A model generated the notes under the pieces. The model made no database searches, was not told the DNA's origin, and saw nothing but the letters and a program-made list of their open reading frames with translations. From Burkholderia cenocepacia (GTDB lineage: Bacteria; Pseudomonadota; Gammaproteobacteria; Burkholderiales; Burkholderiaceae): a stretch of DNA of 64,000 nt. The stretch is from contig NZ_UAQZ01000005.1 in NCBI RefSeq assembly GCF_900446215.1, forward strand, positions 1 through 64,000, written 5' to 3'. A program made the position numbers and the translations under genes. Shown here one piece after another: positions 17,591 through 26,302 of this stretch. Each line of letters begins with the position of its first letter. The first letter of the stretch is position 1.

Positions 17591-18288
17591 GCCATATCGC
17601 TTTCTTCGCCCGCCCGCGGAACTTCGTGCTCGCAATCATCGGGTTGAGCGCTTCCATCATCGCCAACGCCGCAGGCACCGTCGCCGCGATGCCGTCGGAC
17701 GCGCAGATCTCTGCAGAACGGGCACGCATCGAGCGGGAGCGCAAACCAATGTTCGCCGACCCGAATCTCGGCCGTTCGACAGCGGGTAACGCATTTCCGG
17801 CCATACCGACGCCGCCGCGCGCGCAGCTCGATCCTCTCGCCGTCGCACAGCGCTACGCGGCGCGTGCACAGTCGCGTAAGCAGGAGGAACTGCTCGCGTT
17901 CGCCAGCCTGTCCATGCCGGCCGAATCGCTCAAGCGTCTGGTGCGCGACGTCGCGCGCGCCGGCGGGGCCGTCGTGCTGCGCGGCTTCAAGGATGGCTCG
18001 CTCAAGACCACTGTCAGTGCGATCCAGGCGCTCGGTGTCGACGCATCGGCTGTGCAGGTCAACCCGAATGCGTTCAAGCAGTACCGCATCACGGCTGTGC
18101 CGGCGATCGTGCTCGTCAAGGCGGACCGTGCCCTCGATCTCGATGCCGAAGGCTGTTCGCTGCCAGCGAATTTTGCAGGCGTGACGGGCGATGTGACCGT
18201 GGCGTATGCGCTTCGCGAGATTGGTCGCCGCTCGTCGGATTACCAACCCCTCGCCGACAGAATCCTGGCGAGCCTGGGGGAGCACTGA
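17587..18288 (+). CDS. trbC: F-type pilus assembly protein TrbC
   Basis: A periplasmic thioredoxin-like protein that forms a complex with TraW and TraU in F. The 233 residues start at a GTG overlapping the traU stop and include an N-terminal hydrophobic signal. The C-terminal half (LLAFASLSMP, VLRGF, VQVNPNAFKQYRITAVPAIVL) is the typical TrbC_Ftype domain, which lacks a redox CXXC pair. Confidence 0.92.
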   Translation: MSHIAFFARPRNFVLAIIGLSASIIANAAGTVAAMPSDAQISAERARIERERKPMFADPNLGRSTAGNAFPAIPTPPRAQLDPLAVAQRYAARAQSRKQEELLAFASLSMPAESLKRLVRDVARAGGAVVLRGFKDGSLKTTVSAIQALGVDASAVQVNPNAFKQYRITAVPAIVLVKADRALDLDAEGCSLPANFAGVTGDVTVAYALREIGRRSSDYQPLADRILASLGEH

Positions 18289-18289
18289 C

Positions 18290-18667
18290 ATGTTGACGAC
18301 TTTCGCTATTGCAGTGGTGATCATCGCCCTTGCGATGAAGGTCGAGAGCGAGCGGATACGTCACTCAGGGAACTGGAAGCTTGTGGCACAGATCGCGCTG
18401 TTCGACATCGTCGTCGGGGTGACCTTCCTCATGTTCGTCTTGTGCCGATTCCTGGAACCGTCCCTGCTTCATATCGTTTCTATGCCGCTCTTGGCCGGTC
18501 TCGCTGTGGTGGCTTTGATCAGTTTCGGAGTTCGCACGTATGTCCGCAGCAGGAGCGGTGTGAAATCAGAGCTCAAGTGGGATTTCTTGATCCTCCTGAC
18601 GGCTATGACCGTTCTCTCGTTTCTCCGCGACATGACGGCGGCCCTCCCGCACGCAGGAGGTTATTGA
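18290..18667 (+). CDS. integral membrane protein between trbC and traN
   Basis: A 125-residue protein with four hydrophobic segments. It starts two bases after the trbC stop and ends one base before the first traN gene, so it is almost certainly co-transcribed. No family is recognised; small membrane proteins such as TrbE occupy a similar region of F, but I see no sequence basis to equate them. Confidence 0.65.
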   Translation: MLTTFAIAVVIIALAMKVESERIRHSGNWKLVAQIALFDIVVGVTFLMFVLCRFLEPSLLHIVSMPLLAGLAVVALISFGVRTYVRSRSGVKSELKWDFLILLTAMTVLSFLRDMTAALPHAGGY

Positions 18668-18668
18668 G

Positions 18669-19790
18669 ATGAAACCGTTTGCATTCGCACCCGCAGCACG
18701 GCGCCGGAATGGCAGGCGCGCTCCACGCGCGATGTTCTGCATCGTGAGCCTCTTCGCGTCCACGGCATTCGCACAATCCACTCCCGACGCCGCATTCCAG
18801 GCTGGCAAGGATTTCGCCGGCAATGGCAAGAACGCGGCCGCTGGTGCGATCAACTCGACGACTGGCCAGCAGAACCTGCCATACTACAACACGAATGCGC
18901 CCGAGTCAGCCGATTTCGGCAACGGCATGGGTGCGATCGGCGCGGCCGGATCGCAAAAGCAGATCACCTGCCAGTCCTACAAGGCAGGTTCGGCATTCGA
19001 CCAGCAAGAATGCGATGCCGTCAATTTCATGACGCGCAATCCCGGTCAGCGCCAGAAATTCAAGATCGACAAGAACAAGGATCCCCTGATGGCGGGATCG
19101 AAGAACATTATCGCGAACCCGGGTACCGCGCAGGGTAGCGAAACCCAGCAGTGCCACGTCGAACAGACGAAGATTCCCGGCAAGACAACGACGGAAACCT
19201 GCAGCGAGACCCAGACCCTCGGCGACCAGTCGTGCCAGAAGATCCTCTCGGTCGACGTGCAGATGAGCTGTCAGCCGGGAGAACTCTTTCAAGCGCTCGA
19301 CTTACCGCGCAACGCGGTAGACCACGTGAAGATCTTCGCGAAGTGTGATCCGGCCGCGCAGAGCCATTCGTACATCGCGATGACCGCCGACGCATTCGGG
19401 ATCCGCGGCGGTACGGTGCGTAACGCCACCGTTCAGATTCCGAAGGATGTCGCTAGCATCCCGCCTTCGTCTTGGACCCAGACGGTCGGCGGGCCGCTGG
19501 GCTACCAGCTGGTGATGACTCATCCCGACTGGGAGTACTCCATTCGCAACGTACCGGTATATATCCTGAAGGATTCGACCGGCTGTCAACCGGGCTCCGA
19601 TCGATGCGCCTATCACATCTACTGGGAGTGGACCGAGCTGATGAACGTGTGCGACATCAACGACAACTGCCCGCTCAAACCGGTCCTGCAGGCGAAAAAC
19701 GACGGCTGGGCTACCGGTGTGATCCAGAAGACATCGATCACCGACCACTGGGACAACCAGTGCCTGTATCTCGATTCTCGCTCGCAGTAG
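18669..19790 (+). CDS. traN: TraN-like protein, N-terminal part as a separate gene
   Basis: A 373-residue exported Cys-containing protein (signal peptide ending TAFAQ). The content (ITCQSY, QECDAVNFM, CHVEQTK and repeated short Cys motifs) corresponds to the N-terminal part of mating-pair stabilisation protein TraN. The strong RBS GGAGG precedes the ATG at 18669. In F, TraN is one protein of about 602 aa; here the gene ends, and a second gene with its own signal peptide carries the TraN C-terminal region. Either this is an ancient split or these are two cooperating outer-membrane proteins. Confidence 0.75.
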   Translation: MKPFAFAPAARRRNGRRAPRAMFCIVSLFASTAFAQSTPDAAFQAGKDFAGNGKNAAAGAINSTTGQQNLPYYNTNAPESADFGNGMGAIGAAGSQKQITCQSYKAGSAFDQQECDAVNFMTRNPGQRQKFKIDKNKDPLMAGSKNIIANPGTAQGSETQQCHVEQTKIPGKTTTETCSETQTLGDQSCQKILSVDVQMSCQPGELFQALDLPRNAVDHVKIFAKCDPAAQSHSYIAMTADAFGIRGGTVRNATVQIPKDVASIPPSSWTQTVGGPLGYQLVMTHPDWEYSIRNVPVYILKDSTGCQPGSDRCAYHIYWEWTELMNVCDINDNCPLKPVLQAKNDGWATGVIQKTSITDHWDNQCLYLDSRSQ

Positions 19791-19797
19791 GTGTCCT

Positions 19798-21042
19798 ATG
19801 TCTAAGAGATTCCTTCTCCGGATTGTACTGCTCGCCGCGGCGGCTCTTTCCAGCGGCGCGCATATCGTGCACGCCGAGCCCATGTGCCAGAAGATCAGTG
19901 AAGTGTGCGTCGACGGTCCGTCGACGAAGAACATTTCAGGCGTCGACGTGACGCGTGATTGCTGGAGATACACCGCGAGCTACCAGTGCCGGTCGACCGA
20001 TACGTCGAGTGATTGTCAAGCGCTGCGGGATCGTGGCTGCGGTCAGGTGAGCACGCGGTGCCTGTCGGCAGCGGCCGACGGTTCTTGCATCACCCAGGAA
20101 AACACGTTCCTGTGCAAGACGACGCCCGATCAGGTCGTGAATCAGACCGTGTGCGACAAAGGTGCTTTCTGCCAAAACGGGGTGGGTTGTTTCGACACGA
20201 GCGCGCCACAAGACAAGGATTTTGGGCAGGCCGTCGCGATGCTCGAGGCGGCTCGCGAGGCCGGTGTGTACGGCGTTAGTTCGAAGGCAGTCGAGATCTT
20301 CAAGGGCTACCACGAGACCTGCAGCATCAAAGGTGTCGGTGGCGCCACGCTGTCGAATTGCTGCTCGTCGAACGATGGTGGGCAGACATTCGTCAACTAC
20401 GCGATGCTCGCGGTCGGCACGGGTAAGGCGTTGGCTACCGGGTCGCACTACATGTACGACGCTCTGTATCAGAACATCGACGGCACGCTGATGAGCAAGG
20501 GTATTGGCGCGGCCAACAGCGTGACTTCGCTGTTTTCTGGCGGCGGCTTCACGCCGACCTTCGGTATGTACGGATTCACCTTCAGCTTCTCCTTCTCTTC
20601 CGGGTTCACGTTCGTCGGATTCGATCCGTCGAGTTTCGCCCTGTCGGTCGCGATTCAGCTCGTACAGATGTGGCTGAAATGCAATACAGCCGAGCAGACG
20701 CTCTCGCTGAAACGTGGCCAGAACCTCTGCGTCCAGACGGGCACGCGTTGCACGAAGAAGGTTCTCGGCGTCTGCCTCGAGCGGGAGCAAGACCATTGCT
20801 GCTTCAACTCGATCCTCGCGAAGCTGATTAACCGGCAAGGCCGTTCGCAACTCGGAATGCCGATGGACCAGTGCGGGGGATTCAGCGCAGACCAGATCAC
20901 GCAGCTGGACTTCTCACGGATCGACTTTTCCGAATTCATCGCATCTGTCGCACCAAAGAACCCCGATCAGGGCGGTATCACCGGCAGCGTTCAAAAGACC
21001 GTGAACGATAAGGTGCAGAGCTATTACGGGAACGGGCAATGA
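19798..21042 (+). CDS. traN: TraN-like protein, C-terminal Cys-rich part as a separate gene
   Basis: A 414-residue exported protein with a signal peptide ending near VHAE and more than 20 cysteines. The motif CCFNSILAKLINRQGRSQL near residue 340 is a hallmark of the TraN C-terminus, and CSIKGVGG with NCCSSND also fits. The start lies seven bases after the stop of the preceding TraN-like gene, behind AGGTG. It would act at the outer membrane in mating-pair stabilisation. A Phe/Ser/Gly-rich stretch (about residues 245-285) may be membrane-inserting. Confidence 0.88.
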   Translation: MSKRFLLRIVLLAAAALSSGAHIVHAEPMCQKISEVCVDGPSTKNISGVDVTRDCWRYTASYQCRSTDTSSDCQALRDRGCGQVSTRCLSAAADGSCITQENTFLCKTTPDQVVNQTVCDKGAFCQNGVGCFDTSAPQDKDFGQAVAMLEAAREAGVYGVSSKAVEIFKGYHETCSIKGVGGATLSNCCSSNDGGQTFVNYAMLAVGTGKALATGSHYMYDALYQNIDGTLMSKGIGAANSVTSLFSGGGFTPTFGMYGFTFSFSFSSGFTFVGFDPSSFALSVAIQLVQMWLKCNTAEQTLSLKRGQNLCVQTGTRCTKKVLGVCLEREQDHCCFNSILAKLINRQGRSQLGMPMDQCGGFSADQITQLDFSRIDFSEFIASVAPKNPDQGGITGSVQKTVNDKVQSYYGNGQ

Positions 21043-21305
21043 CCGCCAAACATCACGATCACGCACTGTCGGGCCTGCTCGAATGTGCCATCTGTATCGG
21101 CTGTGGTTGCGACGACTTCCATGCCTGCTGCGACGCGAACCGCATCCCTTGCCACTGGCTGAGGGTCGACTACCGCTCGGGCGTGGGCGTATGTAGCGCC
21201 TGCGCTGAGCACGTTCCGGCCTGGGACTGCGCGACTCGTCCCGCCGACAACTCAACCGACGTCCGGCCGAACATCGGCCCGGCTGATAAAGGGAGAACCT
21301 CGTGA
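21039..21305 (+). CDS. small Cys-rich protein, possible zinc-binding
   Basis: An 88-residue protein without a signal peptide. It has eight Cys and several His in its first 65 residues (CAICIGCGC, HACCD, CSACAEH), so metal binding in the cytoplasm is likely. It starts on a 4-bp overlap with the second traN-like gene and overlaps the next gene by 4 bp. The family is not recognised. Confidence 0.6.
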   Translation: MTAKHHDHALSGLLECAICIGCGCDDFHACCDANRIPCHWLRVDYRSGVGVCSACAEHVPAWDCATRPADNSTDVRPNIGPADKGRTS

Positions 21306-21610
21306 GCCAACCCACCCTTCCGCACCAGGCGCACTCCGACGCGCAACTCGCTTTGGCGATGTTGGTCCGGCACGTCCAACGCATTGCCTCAGACCAGGCG
21401 GCACGGATCGCTTTGGGCGAAGTGACCCCACAGCAGGCGTGCTCTGCCGTAGTTCGACAAGGCGCGTCCCTCGCTGTTACCGCCCAGTACTTCGGCGCTG
21501 ATGACGTCGCAACTGCGATCGCGGAGGCCGCCGACCAAGAGGCGGCCCGACTCAATCCTGAATGGCGAATCGCTCGCGAGCCGGCCGCCAAGATCGGGGC
21601 TTCGGCATGA
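21302..21610 (+). CDS. hypothetical protein, tra operon
   Basis: A 102-residue soluble, helical and Ala-rich protein starting at a GTG. There is no signal peptide, membrane helix or known motif. The 4-bp overlaps on both sides support it as a real gene of the operon. Function unknown. Confidence 0.6.
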   Translation: MSQPTLPHQAHSDAQLALAMLVRHVQRIASDQAARIALGEVTPQQACSAVVRQGASLAVTAQYFGADDVATAIAEAADQEAARLNPEWRIAREPAAKIGASA

Positions 21611-21996
21611 ATCGGCAACCCTTTCACCGCTCGGCGCGTTGGCTCAGCGCGCTCACGCTAAGCGCCTTGTTTGCGATCTCGTCGGCCCGAGCTGAGGGTG
21701 ACGGTCAAGTCTACGACGACACGCGAGCGCTCACTGCCGACGCTATTCGCCATGGGCATGCGCAGGGGATCGTGACGGGCCCGATCGCGGAGCAGTTTCG
21801 GCGCCAGTTCCAGGCAACTGGAGCACTGATGGTAGTTGCGACCGTCGAGAGGGATCTGCCTCAGGCCGACTGCAAACGTGTTCAGTTCGTGTGGACTCAG
21901 GCGGGTGCCATGACCCCGAATGGCCGCGACGACGCAGTTTTGACCATGCACATGAACATCTGCGCGGACGGTAGCCCGCCCGGCGACCTGGAGTAA
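21607..21996 (+). CDS. periplasmic protein of unknown function, tra operon
   Basis: A 129-residue protein with a signal peptide (ending ARAE) and a mature domain with two cysteines (DCKRVQ and NICADG). Placed directly before traF, which would offer oxidative folding. The family is not recognised. The ATG overlaps the upstream stop by 4 bp. Confidence 0.65.
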   Translation: MNRQPFHRSARWLSALTLSALFAISSARAEGDGQVYDDTRALTADAIRHGHAQGIVTGPIAEQFRRQFQATGALMVVATVERDLPQADCKRVQFVWTQAGAMTPNGRDDAVLTMHMNICADGSPPGDLE

Positions 21997-22000
21997 CACC

Positions 22001-22834
22001 ATGCGCCCTACGCTTCCCATTCTTCTTTCGTCCGCGATCGCCCTGTCCGGCGTCGCCCACGCGGCTGACAATCCGCTCGACTACCCGTCGATCTGGAATT
22101 GCCGTGCTGGCGATGTGAGCCCATACGCGCCGCGCACCAACTGGTACTGCGACGACGTGGACCAAGCGCCGCCCACAGCAGCTGCTCCTCCGGCCGCGCC
22201 GGCACCGAACGCAGAGCCCCAGCGAATTGAAATTCCAGATATCCGAACGGCAGAGCAGATGCGAAAGGAACTCGCGCGCCGGCTCGACCTCGCGACGATG
22301 GAGCCAACCGACGACCACATCCGCGACTACCTGCAGCTTTGGCAGGTGACCCAGCAGAAGGGCTCGACCTTTGCTGATACGTGGCGTCGCGTCGTCTGGC
22401 AGAACCCTGCGCTCGACTACACGTTGACCCGGCCCGCAAACAATTCGGCGATCAAGGTGTTCGACGCGCAGCGCGACCAGGATCAGGAAGCGCAGCTGCG
22501 TGCCCTAGCCAAGGACCATGGGCTGATCTTCTTCTTCCGCTCTGACTGCCCTTACTGCCACGCGATGGCTCCGGCCGTGAAGATGCTCGCAGACAAATAC
22601 GGAATCGATGTCTTGGGCGTTTCAGTCGACGGCCGCGGCATCGACGAGTTTCCGCATCCGGCCGATGGCCGTGCACAGGCTGTCGCATGGGGCGTCGAGC
22701 GTGTGCCCGCGCTCTTCATTGGCTCGAAGCAGACGGGCGACCACGCCGCGATCGGCTTCGGGGCGATGTCGGTATCAGAAATCGTCAACCGACTGTTCGT
22801 GCTGACCGGGACACAGCCCGGGCAGACCTTCTAA
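22001..22834 (+). CDS. traF: F-type conjugation protein TraF, thioredoxin fold
   Basis: A periplasmic pilus-assembly protein with a thioredoxin-like domain. The 277 residues have a signal peptide (ending HAAD), the family opening NPLDYPSIWNC, and a C-terminal thioredoxin fold with CPYC at residues 183-186. F TraF lacks the CXXC pair while many relatives keep it, so this protein is probably redox-active. It ends 10 bases before a phage-like gene. Confidence 0.92.
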   Translation: MRPTLPILLSSAIALSGVAHAADNPLDYPSIWNCRAGDVSPYAPRTNWYCDDVDQAPPTAAAPPAAPAPNAEPQRIEIPDIRTAEQMRKELARRLDLATMEPTDDHIRDYLQLWQVTQQKGSTFADTWRRVVWQNPALDYTLTRPANNSAIKVFDAQRDQDQEAQLRALAKDHGLIFFFRSDCPYCHAMAPAVKMLADKYGIDVLGVSVDGRGIDEFPHPADGRAQAVAWGVERVPALFIGSKQTGDHAAIGFGAMSVSEIVNRLFVLTGTQPGQTF

Positions 22835-22844
22835 GGAGGCTCGC

Positions 22845-23375
22845 ATGTATTCCGACCAACCCAGTGTGGAAATTCCGGACGTGGCGACGACACGCATCTC
22901 CTCGGCAGTTCGGCTGAATCGGATGCAGATTTTGCAACTGCTCGCGCTAGCCGTCGACGAGTCCACGGTCGTGACGGTGCAGTTTGGTGCGGCAGGTCAT
23001 TCGGGAGCTGGTCTCTATGCGTGGGATGAGGAGTATCCCGACGAAGGCGCCAGCTTCCTCGATCCGGCAGGTCACTCCGACAGCCCGGCGGCCGAATCGC
23101 TGCCGTCCTCCGGCTGCGCCACTGACCCGATGCCGCACGACCTGCATCCGCGTACGGCTGACTTGGTCCGACGATTTCACATCGCATTGGCATCGAAGCT
23201 TGCGAAAGCCGAGCACAAGTACGGATACGCGGACTCGTGGGTAGCGACCAACTGGATGGACGAGTGCCGGGAGCAACTGATGCGTCACGTGGCGAAGGGT
23301 GACCAGCTCGACGTCGCCGCCTACTGCGCGTTTCTCTGGCACCACGGTGAGCCAACCGTGAAGGCGGCGGGATGA
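22845..23375 (+). CDS. phage-like protein of unknown function
   Basis: A 176-residue soluble protein. From memory, its C-terminal section (KYGYADSW, DWMDECR-like spacing, then DVAAYCAFLWHHGEPT) resembles a conserved tail found in phage proteins, some annotated as dATP/dGTP diphosphohydrolase-domain (MazZ-like) proteins; this is a weak call without a search. An AAGGAGG-like RBS precedes the ATG. It overlaps the HNH gene by 4 bp, so the phage-like trio is one unit between traF and traH. Confidence 0.6.
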   Translation: MYSDQPSVEIPDVATTRISSAVRLNRMQILQLLALAVDESTVVTVQFGAAGHSGAGLYAWDEEYPDEGASFLDPAGHSDSPAAESLPSSGCATDPMPHDLHPRTADLVRRFHIALASKLAKAEHKYGYADSWVATNWMDECREQLMRHVAKGDQLDVAAYCAFLWHHGEPTVKAAG

Positions 23376-23815
23376 GCCGCCTCACCAAAGCTCAACGCGA
23401 TGAATTGCGCGGCAAGTACGACGGGCGGTGCGCCTATTGCGGGATGCCGTTGTCCGAACGTTGGCATGCGGATCATTTCGAGCCCGTACGACGCGATCTA
23501 AAGCTCGTGGAGACCGACCGTGGTTACCGCTGGAGGTCGGGCCCGCCAACCCGGCCGGAGTTCGATGTCATCGAGAACTTCATGCCCTCCTGCGCGCCTT
23601 GCAACATCGACAAGCATGCGATGGATCTCGAGGCATGGCGCGGGAAGCTGAGCCGCACGCTCGACGTGCTCAACAAGAACTACCCAACCTATCGCCACGC
23701 GCGTCGCTTCGGTTTGGTCGTAGAGACCGCGGCACCGATCGTCTTTTACTTCGAACGAGTGGCGGCAGAGGCTTCTCGGACAGTTCCCGTTGTGAACCAG
23801 GAGAGCATTTCGTGA
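23372..23815 (+). CDS. HNH endonuclease-like protein
   Basis: A 147-residue predicted nuclease with a zinc-stabilised HNH fold: CAYCG near residue 25, then HADHFEPV holding the catalytic HH pair, and PSCAPCNIDK as the second Cys pair and Asn. The C-terminal part is helical. It overlaps the genes on both sides by 4 bp, which ties it to the downstream Gp37/Gp68-family gene. The target, whether DNA entering by conjugation, phage DNA or something else, cannot be told from sequence. Confidence 0.82.
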   Translation: MSRLTKAQRDELRGKYDGRCAYCGMPLSERWHADHFEPVRRDLKLVETDRGYRWRSGPPTRPEFDVIENFMPSCAPCNIDKHAMDLEAWRGKLSRTLDVLNKNYPTYRHARRFGLVVETAAPIVFYFERVAAEASRTVPVVNQESIS

Positions 23816-24846
23816 GCGAGAACAGCAATATCGAGTGGTGTGACCACACCTGGTCGCCGTGGGAAGGCTGCCAGAAGGTCGGGCCGGGTTGTGACCACTG
23901 TTACGCCGAGGCGCGCAACGCGCGCTTCGGCGGTCGCACCGCGGTGAACTGGGGCGCGGGAGCACCTCGTCGTCGCACTGCGCCGGACTCGTGGAGGATG
24001 CCGCTGAGGTGGGATCGGAAGGCACGCGAGCTTGGACAGCGCTTTCGAATCTTCCCGAGCCTCTGCGATCCGTTCGACAACGCTGTCGATCCAGCGTGGC
24101 GCCGAGATCTGTTCGAGCTGATTGCGCGCACGCCAAATCTCGATTGGTTGTTGCTTACGAAAAGAATCGGTAATGCACGCGACATGCTTAACGAGGTAGT
24201 CGACGAGCTGTCCCACGGGCTCAACACGTGGGACGAGCTGGCGTGGCCGACCGTCTGGCTCGGCGCAACGATCGTCAACCAGGGCGAGGCCGATCGCGAA
24301 ATTCCGAAGTTGCTCGCGGTGCCGGCACGTGTGCGCTTCCTGAGCATGGAGCCTCTGCTTGGTCCAGTCAGCTTCGATGGCATGTTCACAAGTGCGAATT
24401 GGCGCGATTGCACCAACGCGCTTGAAGAATTGGATTGGCTGATCGCTGGGGGCGAGAGCGGCCGCGGCGCGCGGCCGATTCATCCGGATTGGGCGCGCCA
24501 CCTGCGCGACCAATGCCTAGCGGCCGACGTGCCGTTCTTCTTCAAGCAATGGGGCCAATGGCGGCCGGCAACGAATGCGACCAACGAGCAACTCGAAGCT
24601 GCGCGCGCCCACGGCTGGGTTTCTCTCGACGGTGCGTTCCACGACGGGAGCGACGAACGGGTATTTCGTCCAGGCGACGAGCGCGTTATCAGCGTCGGCA
24701 AGAAGCTGGCGGGCCGCATCCTCGACGACGTCATTCATCACGCGTTGCCAAGCGACCGTTCGACAACCGGGTCGGCCGAGCGCCTGCCTGGCCGGCCTGG
24801 CCCGCAATCCCGAACTGTCTCGCATGACGGAGGCCAACATGCCTAA
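23812..24846 (+). CDS. phage Gp37/Gp68 (DUF5131) family protein
   Basis: A 344-residue protein of the DUF5131 family. The N-terminal SNIEWCDHTWSPWEGC, GPGCDHCYAE and later WLLLTKR, VWLGATIVNQ, FLSMEPLLG and GGESGRGARP are its signatures. The Cys cluster suggests an iron-sulfur or radical-SAM-like fold; no biochemical role is established as far as I know. The GTG at 23812 overlaps the HNH gene. Relatives usually sit in phages, and its presence inside a conjugation operon is unusual. No TcmP partner gene is seen next to it. Confidence 0.88.
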   Translation: MSENSNIEWCDHTWSPWEGCQKVGPGCDHCYAEARNARFGGRTAVNWGAGAPRRRTAPDSWRMPLRWDRKARELGQRFRIFPSLCDPFDNAVDPAWRRDLFELIARTPNLDWLLLTKRIGNARDMLNEVVDELSHGLNTWDELAWPTVWLGATIVNQGEADREIPKLLAVPARVRFLSMEPLLGPVSFDGMFTSANWRDCTNALEELDWLIAGGESGRGARPIHPDWARHLRDQCLAADVPFFFKQWGQWRPATNATNEQLEAARAHGWVSLDGAFHDGSDERVFRPGDERVISVGKKLAGRILDDVIHHALPSDRSTTGSAERLPGRPGPQSRTVSHDGGQHA

Positions 24847-26293
24847 GCTTCTCGCTTCCCCCCTGTTTCGGCGGTATCTGCGCGGCCTGCAGGTCCTGTT
24901 GGCGAGCGTGTCGATCGCATGTCTCGCATACACCCAACCGGCGGCCGCAATGTCGATGCAGCAGCTGTTCGACACGGTGAACGCCCAAGGGAACTACACC
25001 AGTCCGGCGGCGTTGCAAGGCCAAACGCTCAACATGTACTCGGGCGGTTCGCTGTTTATGCGTATGCCCAAGCGCACGTATCAATTGAGTTCCGTGACAC
25101 CTCCGTCATGGAATGCCGGGTGTGGCGGAATCGACCTGTTCATGGGCGGATTCTCGTTTATCAACAAGGAGCAGTTCGTCGCGATGCTGCGCAACATTGG
25201 CTCCAATGCGCTCGGTTACGGCTTCAAGCTTGCGATTCAAAACCTGTGTCCTACGTGCGACAACGTCATGCAGGCTCTGCAGGCGACCGCGCAGCAGATC
25301 AATCGACTGAACATGGATTCGTGCGAGACCGCGAAGGGATTGGTCAACGCGGCACTCCCTGACACGTGGACGCGCGGCCGGCAGGATGCCGCCAAGAACT
25401 TCGGCGTCGACTCGAACATCTTCGAGAACGTTACTGACGCGTGGACGAACGTCATGAATGACGAGAACAAGGCTGACGACGTCATCGACCAGGTGAAGCA
25501 GAGCAATCCGGCGGCGAAGGACGTGTTGCCGACGGGCAACGTGGTGTGGAAGGCGCTGAAGAAGATCGACGGGATGACGGACGAAGAACGCATGGTGTTG
25601 ATGTCGTTGGTCGGCAGCATGATTTTCCCGACGCAAGGTAACGCGCAGGCGCCCAAGCCCCTGATGCCGACAGACATCGACGTAGCGACGTTGATTGGCA
25701 ATGGTGTAGACGGCGACACGATCAACGTGCCGATCTGGCGTTGTGACACCACCACCGACGATGGCTGCTTAAATCCCTACAGCGATCAATTGTCGACCCG
25801 CAGCTTCCGATCAATGGTGATGACGAAAATGAACAATATGGTCGACCACATTGCTGCGCGATCGCCGCACGACGACGTGAGCCAGGTGATAGCGTTTCTG
25901 AACACTACCGACCTTCCGATCTACGCGATGTTGGCGGCCGGCACGCGCTACAACAACACGCAGATTGCCGACAGCACGATGGGTGTCTACATCGACCTGA
26001 TCGCGGCGAAATATGCCGAAACGTACATTCGCCGATGCACGAAGGACCTTCAGGACGCGATCGGGAAATATGCAGCGCTCGCTGACTCGTCACAGACGCA
26101 GGCGCTGAGCGACCTGAAACCGCAGCTCGAGCGTATCCGCAATACGGCGCACGAAGCGCTGATGCAGGCGTACACGCGCACCGTCAGCACGCATTCGCTC
26201 ACCACGGAATTAGCGGCGATGCAGCGCGCGGTGGACTCGAACCTGTCGGAGACGTTGCGTTCGTCCCTGGCTTTCGGCAAAAGCTTGAACTAA
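24839..26293 (+). CDS. traH: F-type conjugation protein TraH
   Basis: A periplasmic/outer-membrane-associated protein needed for F pilus extension, working with TraF and TrbI. The 484 residues start at the ATG at 24839, chosen because ACGGAGG lies at proper spacing; an ATG five codons earlier is possible. A signal peptide ends near PAAA. Family signatures include GGSLFMRMP, GCGGIDLFMGGFSFIN and NLCPTCDNVM. The length matches F TraH (458 aa). Confidence 0.94.
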   Translation: MPKLLASPLFRRYLRGLQVLLASVSIACLAYTQPAAAMSMQQLFDTVNAQGNYTSPAALQGQTLNMYSGGSLFMRMPKRTYQLSSVTPPSWNAGCGGIDLFMGGFSFINKEQFVAMLRNIGSNALGYGFKLAIQNLCPTCDNVMQALQATAQQINRLNMDSCETAKGLVNAALPDTWTRGRQDAAKNFGVDSNIFENVTDAWTNVMNDENKADDVIDQVKQSNPAAKDVLPTGNVVWKALKKIDGMTDEERMVLMSLVGSMIFPTQGNAQAPKPLMPTDIDVATLIGNGVDGDTINVPIWRCDTTTDDGCLNPYSDQLSTRSFRSMVMTKMNNMVDHIAARSPHDDVSQVIAFLNTTDLPIYAMLAAGTRYNNTQIADSTMGVYIDLIAAKYAETYIRRCTKDLQDAIGKYAALADSSQTQALSDLKPQLERIRNTAHEALMQAYTRTVSTHSLTTELAAMQRAVDSNLSETLRSSLAFGKSLN

Positions 26294-26302
26294 GGGGCGG
26301 CT

